Of a stretch of 64,000 nt of DNA, positions 1 to 8,421 are shown in pieces (the first letter of the stretch is position 1; the number at the start of each line of letters is the position of its first letter). Below the pieces are notes generated by a model. It was given only the letters and a program-made list of their open reading frames with translations, was not told where the DNA came from and did not search any database. Where the stretch lies: the NCBI RefSeq assembly GCF_004101845.1, contig NZ_CP026116.1, forward strand, positions 992,001 through 1,056,000, given 5' to 3'. The DNA is from Latilactobacillus curvatus JCM 1096 = DSM 20019. Lineage in GTDB: Bacteria > Bacillota > Bacilli > Lactobacillales > Lactobacillaceae. A program made the translations under genes and the position numbers.

Positions 1-1479
1 CTTTTGTGTCTTACCGTTGACTTTGCTAGTGTAGGTTTTGATTTTATTTTGAACGGCTTTAACATTTTGGGTCTTATTAACCGTGACTGCTGCAAAGTTG
101 GGTGCAAACTCTAATCCTTGCGCTTGGTACATCTTGGCTAATGTGCCATATGTGACGGCTTCAGTCCCAGAATTGATGATCCCTGAAACTTTCACATCTT
201 GGCGCATTTGAACTGGACGTTGATCCTTACTAATGGCATTGACGTAAATGGTTACTGTCCGACCAACCATCTTCTTGTAATTTTTATCTAACTTCTTAGC
301 CATTGCCTTCGTTAAAATAATTTCGTTGGCCCCAGGTTTAGTCCCGGTCTTAATATCTTGGACACGTTCGGTTTTATTAAACGTTTGGAACATTTGGACT
401 GTTTCACTCTTCTTTTGATAGTGCACTTGGACACCATTCATGTAGTAGCCCTTTTCAACCTTCGTCACGTTTTTGACCTTATTAAGGCGGTTGATATCCT
501 TATCAGCTAAGTTACCTTGTTCACCGGCTTCAATCTGTTTGCGCGTGAGGTTTCTTGCAATCTGAATCGTATTTGGATTAACTTGCGATGAAATCTGATC
601 ATTAATATAGCCAGTCACCCCTTGACCCAAGCCTAGCATTAAAATGACGGAGAAAATCCCAATGGACGCGCCAAAAATAATGAGCAAATTCCGTTTAATA
701 TCGTAGCGCATGTGTTGCATTGCCATTTTGAAAGCAGACATAAAACTTAATGGACTACTCTTCTTAATTACCGGACCAGTTGGAGCTGGGTAAGCTGGTT
801 TTAATTGCTTGTCATAATCAATCTGCCCATCAACCATGTGGACAACCCGTGTTCCGTGGTCAGCAACGGCTTGTGAATGGGTTACGGCGATGACGAGTTT
901 GCCATCTTCGGCAATCTTTTGTAAGATTTCGAGAATCTCGGCCGTATTCTGGCTATCTAACGCACCCGTTGGTTCATCGGCAATGATGACATCTGGATCA
1001 GCAGCCAAGGCTCTGGCAATAGCAACCCGTTGCTTTTGTCCACCTGACAATTGGTTGGGATGTTTATGGATATGTTCCTTCAAGCCAACTTGTTCCAATA
1101 AGGCGGTCGCTTTGGCAACCCGTTCCTTATGTGATAGATCAGTCATTTCAAGTGGCACCATCACATTTTCCAAGTTAGTCAAATGACTAATTAAATTAAA
1201 GCTCTGGAAAATAAAGCCAATCGTTTGACTCCGATAAGCATCAAATTTCTTTTCGGATGCATTCTTTAAAGATGTCCCATCAACGATGAGCTCCCCATCG
1301 TATTGGTGATCTAACCCACCGATGATGTTCAGCAACGTCGATTTACCGCCGCCTGATTCCCCGAGGATTGAAACAAATTCGCCACGGTCAAAGCTTAAAT
1401 TGATGCCTTTTAAGACTTTAAATTCAGCCTTGTTCATATAATAGGACTTGTGAATATCTTTAATCTCTAATAATGTCAA
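1..1479 (-). CDS. ABC transporter, fused ATPase and FtsX/MacB-type permease (partial, 3' end outside window)
   Basis: Export-type ABC transporter with the ATPase first and the permease after it in one chain; 493 codons are visible and the frame is still open at the window edge. Walker A (GESGGGKS) lies at residues 40-47, the LSGGQ signature near 145 and Walker B (ADEPTGALD) near 165. A linker follows, then a first membrane segment near residue 260 and an extracytoplasmic FtsX/MacB-like domain. The start is TTG, chosen because a GGGAG Shine-Dalgarno lies 6-8 bases upstream and the next residues begin the ATPase fold. Fused transporters of this MacB/YtrE-like kind usually export peptides or act on the envelope; the substrate here is unknown. 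The ATPase assignment is certain and the role is inferred. Confidence 0.85.
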   Translation of the reverse strand, partial: MTLLEIKDIHKSYYMNKAEFKVLKGINLSFDRGEFVSILGESGGGKSTLLNIIGGLDHQYDGELIVDGTSLKNASEKKFDAYRSQTIGFIFQSFNLISHLTNLENVMVPLEMTDLSHKERVAKATALLEQVGLKEHIHKHPNQLSGGQKQRVAIARALAADPDVIIADEPTGALDSQNTAEILEILQKIAEDGKLVIAVTHSQAVADHGTRVVHMVDGQIDYDKQLKPAYPAPTGPVIKKSSPLSFMSAFKMAMQHMRYDIKRNLLIIFGASIGIFSVILMLGLGQGVTGYINDQISSQVNPNTIQIARNLTRKQIEAGEQGNLADKDINRLNKVKNVTKVEKGYYMNGVQVHYQKKSETVQMFQTFNKTERVQDIKTGTKPGANEIILTKAMAKKLDKNYKKMVGRTVTIYVNAISKDQRPVQMRQDVKVSGIINSGTEAVTYGTLAKMYQAQGLEFAPNFAAVTVNKTQNVKAVQNKIKTYTSKVNGKTQK

Positions 1480-1650
1480 TGTCGTACGCTCCCACTACTT
1501 AGATTGCTCGTAAGTGTCACGAGTTTTTAGTCGATAGATAATAAATATACTTTATCAGAGCGCCTTTAAACAAACAATCGGCCTTAGGTCTGATAACGAA
1601 AAGAGTGTGATGTAAGTCGGGTATCCGCCGAGGATTAAATTTCAGAGAAT

Positions 1651-1695
1651 AAAAAAGAGGTTGCAACAAAATTTCTTCTGTTGCAACCTCTTTTG
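1651..1695 (-). terminator. Rho-independent terminator downstream of tRNA-Gly
   Basis: A long perfect stem (AGAGGTTGCAACA paired with TGTTGCAACCTCT) is flanked by A and T runs on both sides, so it can work in both directions. It lies 13 bases after the 3' end of the tRNA-Gly gene on the minus strand. Confidence 0.85.
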
Positions 1696-1707
1696 CATGA
1701 ATCTTTA

Positions 1708-1778
1708 AGCGAGTGACGGGAATCGGACCCGCGACGCAAGCTTGGGAAGCTTGAGTTTTACCACTAAACTACACTCGC
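1708..1778 (-). tRNA. tRNA-Gly (anticodon CCC)
   Basis: A complete cloverleaf reads on the minus strand. The acceptor stem is GCGAGTG paired with CACTCGC, the D arm contains AGTGGTAA, and the anticodon stem CAAGC/GCTTG encloses loop TTCCCAA. The T stem is GCGGG/CCCGT and the discriminator base is U, as usual for Gly tRNAs of Firmicutes. The anticodon is CCC, reading GGG codons. CCA is not encoded. The gene stands alone with its own terminator. Confidence 0.93.
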
Positions 1779-1848
1779 ATTACTTGATATAGTATAGCAT
1801 ATTATTTCCGATTTGTGCATATTTTTTGAAAAAAAAAGGTTTAAACGC

Positions 1849-1878
1849 TTAACAAATAGCGTATGTATGCGGTATACT
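1849..1878 (+). promoter_or_regulatory. Sigma-A-type promoter of the zinc-ribbon gene
   Basis: A -35-like TTAACA (1849-1854) and a -10 TATACT (1873-1878) are separated by 18 bases. They lie 30 bases upstream of the start codon of the 65-residue zinc-ribbon protein. Confidence 0.55.
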
Positions 1879-1908
1879 ATTGATAACAACTTGATTGGAG
1901 TCCTTTTA

Positions 1909-2106
1909 ATGGCCGATTCGCAAAATACAATTCCTGAATCAACCGCATTTCATTGCCCTGCATGTCAGGCGCCAATTGAATATGGTATCAAACGTTGCCC
2001 AGGCTGTCAGACTGCGATCTTCTATCGCGATATGTCTGAAACATTCTGGAACGATCGTAAATTAAATCTTTTTAAACAAACGGATGCCATTCAACGGGGC
2101 AATTGA
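1909..2106 (+). CDS. Small zinc-ribbon protein, function unknown
   Basis: A 65-residue protein with two CPxC knuckles (CPAC and CPGC, about 11 residues apart) forming a treble-clef or zinc-ribbon-like metal site. The rest is polar, and no membrane segment or signal peptide is seen. The ATG at 1909 was preferred over an upstream in-frame ATG because it follows a GGAG Shine-Dalgarno and the promoter lies between the two candidates. It is monocistronic, with its own promoter and terminator. I do not recognise a characterised family beyond the zinc ribbon; a nucleic-acid-binding or regulatory accessory role is possible but unproven. Confidence 0.8.
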   Translation: MADSQNTIPESTAFHCPACQAPIEYGIKRCPGCQTAIFYRDMSETFWNDRKLNLFKQTDAIQRGN

Positions 2107-2122
2107 CTTAAATTAACTATTC

Positions 2123-2150
2123 AACCGTCACTTTTTGTGACGGTTTTTTT
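2123..2150 (+). terminator. Terminator of the zinc-ribbon gene
   Basis: Stem AACCGTCAC / GTGACGGTT with a five-T loop is followed by seven Ts, 17 bases after the stop codon. Confidence 0.88.
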
Positions 2151-2284
2151 AATTGTTAATAATTAATTCAGAAGGCGTTACCATTGTTAATTTGATAGAC
2201 TTCACGACTCATTTTAGCCGCATTTTTAATTTGAAACCAACGGTGATGGTTGCTATAATGGCACACCATACACAGGAGGTCTTT

Positions 2285-3877
2285 ATGATAGAGAAGAACA
2301 AAATGAGTTTATTTAGCCTAGTGATGCTAGGTTTAAGTTCCATCATCGGTTCCGGTTGGCTGTTTGGTGCATGGGAGGCAACGACCGTGGCAGGCCCAGC
2401 AGCCATCATCTCTTGGATTGTTGGCGCAATTGTGATTGGTGCAATTGCCTTTAATTACGTTGAACTCGGGACGATGTTTCCTGAAAGTGGCGGGATGAGT
2501 CACTATGCCCAATATAGTCACGGTTCATTACTCGGCTTCATCGCAGCGTGGGCCAATTGGGTATCATTAGTCACGATTATCCCAATCGAAGCCGTCGCTG
2601 CTGTCCAGTATATGAGTTCTTGGCCATGGGCGTGGGCTAACTGGACGAATCACTTTATGCACCACGCTGAAATTTCGAATCGTGGCTTGCTCGTCGTCTT
2701 TGCCTTTATCATCGTCTTCACCCTTTTAAATTTCTGGTCCGTTAAATTCTTGACCCGTTTTACCAGCTTCATTGCAATCTTTAAATTAGGTGTGCCATTA
2801 TTAACCATTATTATGTTAGTCTCAACTGGTTTCCATACTGGCAACTTCGGGCATTCAATGGCGACGTTTATGCCCTATGGTTCCGCCAAAATTTTTGCAG
2901 CCACTTCGATTTCTGGGATTATCTTTTCATACAATGCCTTTCAAACAGTAATCAATGTCGGCAGTGAAATCCGTGATTCTAAACGGAATATTGGACGTGG
3001 AATTGCAATTTCACTTGGGATCAGTATTGTGATTTATCTACTCTTGCAAATTACCTTTATCGGTTCTGTTTCACCCACCTTGCTCGCCAAAGTCGGTTGG
3101 CACGGTTTAAACTTCCAATCACCCTTTGCCGACTTAGCCATTTTACTTGGAATCCATTGGTTAGCCGTCTTACTTTACTTAGATGCGTTTGTTTCACCCT
3201 TTGGGACCGGCGTTTCCTTTGTCGCTTCATGTGCACGGACATTAGCAGCATTAAAGCAGAACAAACACATGCCACCGATTGTCGGCCGCATGAACGAACA
3301 ATATAATATTCCTCGCATTGCGATGGTCATTAACGCCATCGTCAGCATGCTACTCGTTTCAATTTTTAGAAGTTGGGGAACGTTAGCCAGCGTGATTTCA
3401 ACCGCAACGTTGATTGCCTATTTAACCGGCCCGGTCACCGTCATGTCATTACGTAAAATGGCCCCTGATATGAACCGCCCTGTTCAGTCACCTTGGATGA
3501 AAATCATGTCGCCATTATCCTTTATCCTTGCCAGTTTGGCAACTTACTGGGCAATGTGGCCAACAACCATTAAGGTGATTGGCGTCATTATGCTTGGCTT
3601 ACCATTTTATTTCTACTATGAGTATCGGATTCACTGGGAAAATACTTGGGCCCAATTCAAAGGAAGCTTATGGTTAATTATCTATCTCGCATTGCTTTCG
3701 CTGATTTCATTCTTGGGCAGTCGGGAATTCAACGGAATTAACCTGATTCCTTACCCACTCGATTTCGTCTTAATTAGCGCATTAGCCCTCATCTTTTACT
3801 ATTGGGGAATTATCAGTCGCTTCTATTCGAAATACTTCTCACGCGCAACACGAATTAACGATGATGTGCAACTTTAA
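2285..3877 (+). CDS. APC-family amino acid permease, aspartate/proton symporter (YveA)-like
   Basis: An integral membrane transporter of 530 residues with about 12-14 hydrophobic segments. The N-terminal region contains the APC glycine motif (SSIIGSGWLFG, near residues 16-26). The overall pattern, including the paired 'ESGGMSHYAQYSHG' stretch after helix 2 and a long C-terminal region, resembles the B. subtilis aspartate-proton symporter YveA, as I remember it. The start at 2285 follows an AGGAGG site; 44 further in-frame codons upstream are not protein-like. The gene is monocistronic with a strong terminator. Amino acid uptake is secure from the family; acidic amino acids as substrate is inferred. 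Confidence 0.85.
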   Translation: MIEKNKMSLFSLVMLGLSSIIGSGWLFGAWEATTVAGPAAIISWIVGAIVIGAIAFNYVELGTMFPESGGMSHYAQYSHGSLLGFIAAWANWVSLVTIIPIEAVAAVQYMSSWPWAWANWTNHFMHHAEISNRGLLVVFAFIIVFTLLNFWSVKFLTRFTSFIAIFKLGVPLLTIIMLVSTGFHTGNFGHSMATFMPYGSAKIFAATSISGIIFSYNAFQTVINVGSEIRDSKRNIGRGIAISLGISIVIYLLLQITFIGSVSPTLLAKVGWHGLNFQSPFADLAILLGIHWLAVLLYLDAFVSPFGTGVSFVASCARTLAALKQNKHMPPIVGRMNEQYNIPRIAMVINAIVSMLLVSIFRSWGTLASVISTATLIAYLTGPVTVMSLRKMAPDMNRPVQSPWMKIMSPLSFILASLATYWAMWPTTIKVIGVIMLGLPFYFYYEYRIHWENTWAQFKGSLWLIIYLALLSLISFLGSREFNGINLIPYPLDFVLISALALIFYYWGIISRFYSKYFSRATRINDDVQL

Positions 3878-3885
3878 GTATGACT

Positions 3886-3929
3886 AAAAAGGACGCCAAA
3901 CAACGGTTAAAGTTGTTTGGCGTCCTTTT
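3886..3929 (+). terminator. Terminator of the APC permease gene
   Basis: A 14-bp perfect stem (GGACGCCAAACAAC / GTTGTTTGGCGTCC) is flanked by A5 and T4, 13 bases after the stop codon. Confidence 0.88.
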
Positions 3930-3998
3930 GGTATCTCTAGATTGTTTCTGCTAAAATGAATCGTAAAGTACGTTATCTTTTTCGGGAGGCGCTAACCA

Positions 3999-4938
3999 AT
4001 GCAAAAATTGACCGTTCAATCTACTGATCGAATCCATACTTTAAATGTCGTGACTTGGTTTCCAATCCAAAAACCGGTCGCAGTTGTCCAAATTCTAACT
4101 GGGATGGCCGAATATATCGAACGTTATGATGCTTTCGCTCAATTCTTAGCAGATCGTGGGATTATCGTCATCGGACACGATCATATTGGGCAAGGCCACT
4201 CCGTTCAGTCCAACGATGAGCTCGGTTATTTCGGGCCAAACGGGCTCCAGACGCTAGTCAACGATTGTACCTTAATCGGTCGCATTGTCCACGAGGAATA
4301 CCCAGAGCCTACCATTATTTGTGCTCGGACACTCAATGGGCTCAATGCTAGCGACACAATATGTTAAGCAAACTGAAGTGCCGATTACTGGAGCCATCTT
4401 CATGGGCGTTATCGATGTACCCTTCATTCTTAAACCCGCCTTACCAATCGTTAAATTAATCGGCGCCATTGCAGCTAAGCGCCCCGGTACTGTCTGGAAT
4501 AACTTGGCGTTTGGGGTCTATCCTAAACGATTTGATGCTCACCGACCTTTTTCATAGTTAAGTTACAATCAAGCAAACGTGGCGGCCTACGAACAGCATC
4601 CATTGTGTGGCTACGTCTTTTCAAATAGCGGTTTTGCAATGCTCTTCACCCTCACTGAGTTAACTCGGCATGCTGATTGGCAACTTGCCTTACAATCCCG
4701 CCCAGTTCTCGTAATGAGTGGCGCCGACGATCCAGCTGGCGGTTATGGTCGCCGCGCGCGGCATTTAACGAACCAATTCAAAAAGCGCACCGTTAACAAC
4801 GCAACGGTGCGCATTCTACCTCATACAGCGCATGAAATTTTATTAGAAACAGATGCTACCCAGCATTACCAATTCATCTACGATTGGTTGACTAAAGTAA
4901 TTTCTGAATCTCCTTTAACACACCATAGTTCTCATTAG
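3999..4938 (+). pseudogene. Lysophospholipase-like alpha/beta hydrolase (serine hydrolase S33 type), disrupted
   Basis: One ancestral gene is split over two frames. The N-terminal part reads from ATG 3999 and includes GHDHIGQGHS. Near 4310-4325 the reading must shift by one base to keep the nucleophile elbow LFVLGHSMGS. At 4555-4557 an in-frame TAG replaces what homologous proteins suggest was a Trp codon; the same frame then continues to 4938 with the acid (GADDPAG) and histidine (HTAHEI) parts of the triad. The gene therefore carries a frameshift plus a nonsense mutation, and no piece contains the full fold. When intact it would be a monoglyceride lipase or lysophospholipase of about 310 residues. 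Its 3' end overlaps the convergent HAD gene by 47 bases. Confidence 0.85.
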
Positions 4939-5680
4939 TGTCGGCACGATAAGTCGCATATTGGATCATATCGTCGGCAGCATTCCCCATCAAATAACTA
5001 TGTTCAACGGTTTGCAGCATTTCTTTATCATTATAAGTATCCCCGAAGGCCATCATTTGCGCCGGCGTGATGTTGAAATAATCCGCCAAAAAGCGCATTG
5101 CATGGCCTTTGTCGATGCCTTGATTCATAATATCGATCCATTCAACACCAGCAACCGTTACTGAATAAGCCGGTTCAAATTCGGGTGCGAAAACAGCTTC
5201 ATACTGTGCTTGACTATCTTTTCCCGGGAAATAAATCGTAAACTTGTTGGCTTCAACACTAACCTGCGTTAAATCAGGTACATATTCAATGTTGGCATAG
5301 AATTGCCGCAAAGTCGCGTCATAATCTCGATATTGTGTTTCAACGTACGCCGCGTCCATCCCACAAATCACGCCAATCCCATCTGGCGTTTGATTAACGA
5401 ATTGGACCATCCGTTGGTAATCAGCTAACGGCAATAAACTTTTGAATAAAGTTTCACCTTGATAACCAATTGCACCCCCGTTATCGCTGACGTAAACCAT
5501 TGTGTCAGCAAGTTCGGGAAACATTTGCTTTAACGTGTACATTGGTCGACCGCTGGCAGCTGCGAATTGAACCCCTTTAGCATGTAATTGCTGAATGGTT
5601 GGTATAAAGTTTGGTGGCAACTGGCCACTCTCAGTTAATAAGGTATGATCCATATCGGATGCGATTAATTTAATTGTCAT
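4892..5680 (-). CDS. Cof-type HAD-superfamily phosphatase
   Basis: A cytosolic phosphatase of 262 residues. The HAD motif I DxD (DMDHTLL) has nucleophile Asp9 and acid/base Asp11. A serine motif lies at AASGR, and the motif IV GDTYNDKEM is near the C-terminus. The large insertion between motifs II and III is a C2B cap, which defines the Cof/YwpJ group. Family members dephosphorylate sugar phosphates, flavin precursors and similar metabolites; the substrate here cannot be read from the sequence. The gene is convergent with the broken lysophospholipase, whose last 47 bases it overlaps. Confidence 0.9.
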   Translation of the reverse strand: MTIKLIASDMDHTLLTESGQLPPNFIPTIQQLHAKGVQFAAASGRPMYTLKQMFPELADTMVYVSDNGGAIGYQGETLFKSLLPLADYQRMVQFVNQTPDGIGVICGMDAAYVETQYRDYDATLRQFYANIEYVPDLTQVSVEANKFTIYFPGKDSQAQYEAVFAPEFEPAYSVTVAGVEWIDIMNQGIDKGHAMRFLADYFNITPAQMMAFGDTYNDKEMLQTVEHSYLMGNAADDMIQYATYRADTNENYGVLKEIQKLL

Positions 5681-5848
5681 GCTTAGTTCTCTCCTATCCC
5701 TTAGATACCTTAATAATATACCGTTTATGCCAATTCATCGCAACCGGTTACATTCAAAAATAATCATACTCGACATCCATCGCTTCGATCCTGCCCATTA
5801 ACACGCGCTAAACTAAATAACTCCCCCGTTCAGATTCCGATAGTCTCT

Positions 5849-6301
5849 CTAAAAGATTTGAATCTCATTGATATTGAATGTTCTTTTAACCGCGTCGGAC
5901 ATTAGCGCAATTTGGTTATCAATTTCATCCCAATTGGTAGTAACAAATCCAGAATCCAAACTATCAATCATGTCATTACTGTTTAGTCTAATCTTTAATA
6001 ATAACTGTTTCCCCTTGGTTGTAAGTCGATAGTATACTTTACGACTATCACCAATAAAACTCCCCACATTAGCCCGTTCAATTAATCCTTTTTCACCCAA
6101 CGATTGGCATTGGCGGGAAATAGCTGGTCGAGAAACGCCCATACAAGCAGCAAGGTTGCCGGGCGTTTCTTCTTTTTCACGATCCATTTTTTCCATCAAC
6201 AAATATTGTTCGAGTGATAAGTCAACATTTTGCAAAACTGTGACAAATAATTGATCCAAAATATTACGATATTTAATGAGCATTAATAATTGATTATTCA
6301 T
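5849..6301 (-). CDS. MarR-family transcriptional regulator
   Basis: A 150-residue winged-helix DNA-binding protein. The recognition region GNLAACMGVSRPAISRQCQSL is followed by the wing around GDSRKVYYRLTTKGKQ, and flanking helices would form the MarR dimer interface. Two ATGs are available. The upstream one (6310) sits only two bases after GGAG, so the ATG at 6301 is preferred, although its spacing of 11 is rather long. No obvious target gene lies next to it: a HAD phosphatase is downstream and an AT-rich gap then an IS element lie upstream. The regulated genes may have been separated by the IS insertion, or it may act elsewhere. Confidence 0.85.
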   Translation of the reverse strand: MNNQLLMLIKYRNILDQLFVTVLQNVDLSLEQYLLMEKMDREKEETPGNLAACMGVSRPAISRQCQSLGEKGLIERANVGSFIGDSRKVYYRLTTKGKQLLLKIRLNSNDMIDSLDSGFVTTNWDEIDNQIALMSDAVKRTFNINEIQIF

Positions 6302-6746
6302 AATAAGCATTACTCCTTCTATCTATTTTGAGGACCTACAATATGCGAACTAGTAATCCTGCTCTGCTCCACAGGCATTATATTATATAAATTAATTAAA
6401 TGTAAATAGCTGAAATTAACGGTATTGACAAAAAAATATTTTAATAAGTTTTAACCCTATTAATATTTTTTTATTGAAATTCGCCAAGTTTGTGATGTTT
6501 TTATTTATTAAATGACCTTTTAATCGCGATGCAGTTTACAGCTTGTAGCTTTCAGCCGTTTTTATAGTTCAAATAATAATTATATTGATAAGAAAATATT
6601 TATTTAAAGCTATCGTTTTCTACTAATGGTTTAATTCCTTAAAATTGATGCAACTTTTTTTGAATAGTGCTAATAATTGTCGCTAATCCATTGGCTAAAC
6701 CAGTCATAATGAGGTAAATAATCAATAATCGATGTACTTTTTGAAC
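6302..6746. other. AT-rich intergenic stretch without recognisable genes
   Basis: About 450 very AT-rich bases lie between the MarR gene and the IS3 element. Only short open frames without Shine-Dalgarno sites occur. A TTGACA hexamer near 6424 could be part of a promoter, but no good -10 element follows at the right distance. I see no RNA gene or repeat-family member here. Confidence 0.6.
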
Positions 6747-6760
6747 AAAAAAAGACCGCT
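6747..6760 (-). terminator. 3' half of the tRNA-Leu terminator, separated by IS insertion
   Basis: On the minus strand this is AGCGGTC followed by seven Ts. It pairs along its whole length, with two G-U wobbles, to the segment at 8215-8228 that lies just behind tRNA-Leu. The IS3 element sits exactly in what would have been the hairpin loop. Confidence 0.7.
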
Positions 6761-6790
6761 TGAAGTGAACCCCAAATATTGGACGAAACT

Positions 6791-7603
6791 TTAAGCAGCT
6801 TTCTGGGTTGTAAAAATTCGATATTCAATCGGACTTTTACAACCCAGTTTTGTTTTAATTCTTGAAAAATTATACTCATCAATCCAAACCGATATTTGTG
6901 AAACTAGTGTTTCATAAGTATCGGTTTCTTTTTGGTAGAAAGCTTCGGCTTTCATAATATGGAAAAAGCTCTCCATTGCTGCATTATCTAAACATGTTGC
7001 TTTGCGAGACATACTTTGAAAAATGCGATGTTCTTTCAAGATATGAGTCCAATCTTGATGCTGGTATTGAAATCCTTGATCTGAGTGAACTGTTGTCCGG
7101 TATTTTAAATTCTTAGGGATTTTCTTAACTGCTCGATTCAAAACAGTTGTAGTAAATTCAACAGTAGGGTGTTTACTAACTTGATGGCTGAGAATTTCAC
7201 CTGAGAATAAATCATAAATACATGTGAAATAGGCGCGTTCATCAATTGTCTTGGTTCCCCAGCGAACTTCAGTAACGTCTGTTACTAGTTTTTGATAAGG
7301 ACGATCAGTGAAGAAACGACGGTTGATCAAGTTCTTAGCAACGGTGCCAACATTGCCTCTATATGAATTATATTTACGAGTACGTTTGTTAAATGCAGTT
7401 GATAGTAATTGCAGTTCTCGCATTAAGACAAGTACTTTTTTATGATTTACTAAGATATTCATACGATGTAATTCACCAGTTACACGACGATAACCGTACG
7501 CTGGATGATTCTTCTTGATTATTTGGATGGTTTGTTTAACAGATTGGTCAGATGAACCGTTCGGTTCATGACTAATAATGTATTCATACGTACTTTTGGC
7601 CAT
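6791..7603 (-). CDS. IS3-family transposase orfB (DDE integrase catalytic part)
   Basis: A 270-residue rve-type integrase domain with the D,D(35)E triad: Asp in VTDVTEVRWG, Asp in VHSDQGFQY and Glu in NAAMESFFHIMK. The C-terminal YNFSRIKTKLGCKSPIEYR block is typical of the IS150 group. The frame stays open upstream of the ATG with protein-like sequence (VIQELRLKHKLVKILKIVG). This lies in the -1 frame relative to orfA and overlaps its end, so the working transposase is probably an OrfAB fusion made by -1 ribosomal frameshifting. An AGAAAAC stretch about 30 bases before the orfA stop is a possible slip site. Confidence 0.93.
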   Translation of the reverse strand: MAKSTYEYIISHEPNGSSDQSVKQTIQIIKKNHPAYGYRRVTGELHRMNILVNHKKVLVLMRELQLLSTAFNKRTRKYNSYRGNVGTVAKNLINRRFFTDRPYQKLVTDVTEVRWGTKTIDERAYFTCIYDLFSGEILSHQVSKHPTVEFTTTVLNRAVKKIPKNLKYRTTVHSDQGFQYQHQDWTHILKEHRIFQSMSRKATCLDNAAMESFFHIMKAEAFYQKETDTYETLVSQISVWIDEYNFSRIKTKLGCKSPIEYRIFTTQKAA

Positions 7604-7644
7604 ACCAACTATTTTTAGAATTTTTACTAGTTTGTGTTTAAGCC

Positions 7645-8163
7645 TTAGCTCTTGGATAACTTGCGCTTGTTGTTTTCTTCTTCCTGGACTAAGGCTCTTA
7701 ATTTTTTTAGGTATTCATTCTCGATTTGTAGCAATTCATTTTCTTCTCTAAGACGTTCTAACTCTGTTTGTTGCCGTTTTTTTGATTGTTTATCAGCTGA
7801 CATAATTGTTTGCCGTCCTTTGGAACGATATAAGGCATCAGCGCCCTCAGTCTCCCAAATATGTTGCCATTGCCAGATGGTCCCGACATTTGAGATATTA
7901 AAATGAAGTGCGGTTTTCGGATAAGAAGCCTTATTCGTTTTCATCCATTTTAAAACATTCATCTTAAATGAGCCATCAAATGTTTTTTCGGGTGATAGGA
8001 CATCTAGTCCTTTTGGGCCAAAGGCCTTATAACGTTGAACCCACGAGACAACTAGTGAGTTACTCTTAATACCATATTTTCTCGCTATTAATTCATAACC
8101 TAAGGATGACGTTAGATAATCCTGAACAACTTTTATTTTTAATGTTTTAGAATATTTGGTCAA
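7645..8163 (-). CDS. IS3-family orfA (helix-turn-helix protein)
   Basis: A protein of about 172 residues. The N-terminal helix-turn-helix recognises the IS ends, a second HTH-like repeat follows, and a C-terminal leucine-zipper-like coiled coil is evident (ELERLREENELLQIENEYLKKL). The TTG at 8163 is preferred because a GGGGGG Shine-Dalgarno lies seven bases before it; an ATG at 8196 lies inside the terminal inverted repeat and would have no ribosome site. OrfA of this group acts as a regulator and provides the DNA-binding part of the frameshifted OrfAB transposase. Confidence 0.85.
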   Translation of the reverse strand: MTKYSKTLKIKVVQDYLTSSLGYELIARKYGIKSNSLVVSWVQRYKAFGPKGLDVLSPEKTFDGSFKMNVLKWMKTNKASYPKTALHFNISNVGTIWQWQHIWETEGADALYRSKGRQTIMSADKQSKKRQQTELERLREENELLQIENEYLKKLRALVQEEENNKRKLSKS

Positions 8164-8214
8164 TATAAAACCCCCCGATATTGGATTTTGGTCCAATATC
8201 GGGGGTTCACTTCA

Positions 8215-8228
8215 AGCGATCCTTTTTT
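8215..8228 (-). terminator. 5' half of the tRNA-Leu terminator, separated by IS insertion
   Basis: On the minus strand this reads six As then GGATCGCT, ten bases after the tRNA-Leu 3' end. It is complementary to the 6747-6760 segment on the far side of the IS. Together they form a 14-bp A-rich/T-rich terminator stem. Confidence 0.7.
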
Positions 8229-8237
8229 AATCCATAA

Positions 8238-8321
8238 TGCCCGTGGCAGGATTCGAACCTGTACTTGGTTACCCAAACAGCGACCTGAACGCTGCGCGTC
8301 TGCCAGTTCCGCCACACGGGC
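8238..8321 (-). tRNA. tRNA-Leu (anticodon CAG)
   Basis: A class II tRNA of 84 bases on the minus strand. The acceptor is GCCCGTG/CACGGGC, the D arm contains GGCAGACGCGC, and the anticodon stem CAGCG/CGCTG encloses TTCAGGT. The anticodon is CAG, reading CUG. A long variable arm (TTTGGGTAACCAAGT) marks it as Leu, and the T loop is TTCGAAT. Discriminator base A is the normal Leu identity. CCA is not encoded. The terminator downstream has been split by an IS element. Confidence 0.95.
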
Positions 8322-8421
8322 GATTGTGCTACAAGACTATTGTACCAGTGTTACAGAGCCCTGCCAATACCCATTTATTAATATTTCGCTTATAATAATA
8401 GTTGATAAGGGAGGGATTCAG

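Larger units (their letters stand above)
6761..8214 (-). mobile_element. Complete IS3-family (IS150-group) insertion sequence, 1454 bp
   Basis: Two consecutive frames, orfA and orfB, lie between terminal inverted repeats that start TGAAGTGAACCCC. The left copy continues AAATATTGGAC and the right copy CGATATTGGAC. The tips are TG...CA as is standard for IS3. The right end also carries an internal palindrome of ATATTGGA/TCCAATAT in front of orfA. No target-site duplication is visible: the bases outside the ends are CGCT on the left and AGCG on the right, which are reverse complements, not direct repeats. Both frames look intact, so the element may still be active. Confidence 0.93.

Noticed and set aside
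6670-6882. Possible 70-codon minus-strand gene next to the IS3 element
   Set aside because: It runs across the IS end and the terminator half, has no ribosome site, and its sequence is unlike protein.
6758-8217. Target-site duplication of the IS3 element
   Set aside because: Flanking triplets are inverted (GCT and AGC), not direct repeats, and are explained by the split terminator.
8188-8421. N-terminal extension of nnrD through the tRNA-Leu region
   Set aside because: The extension is antisense to tRNA-Leu and the split terminator; the ATG at 8422 has the ribosome site and family start.
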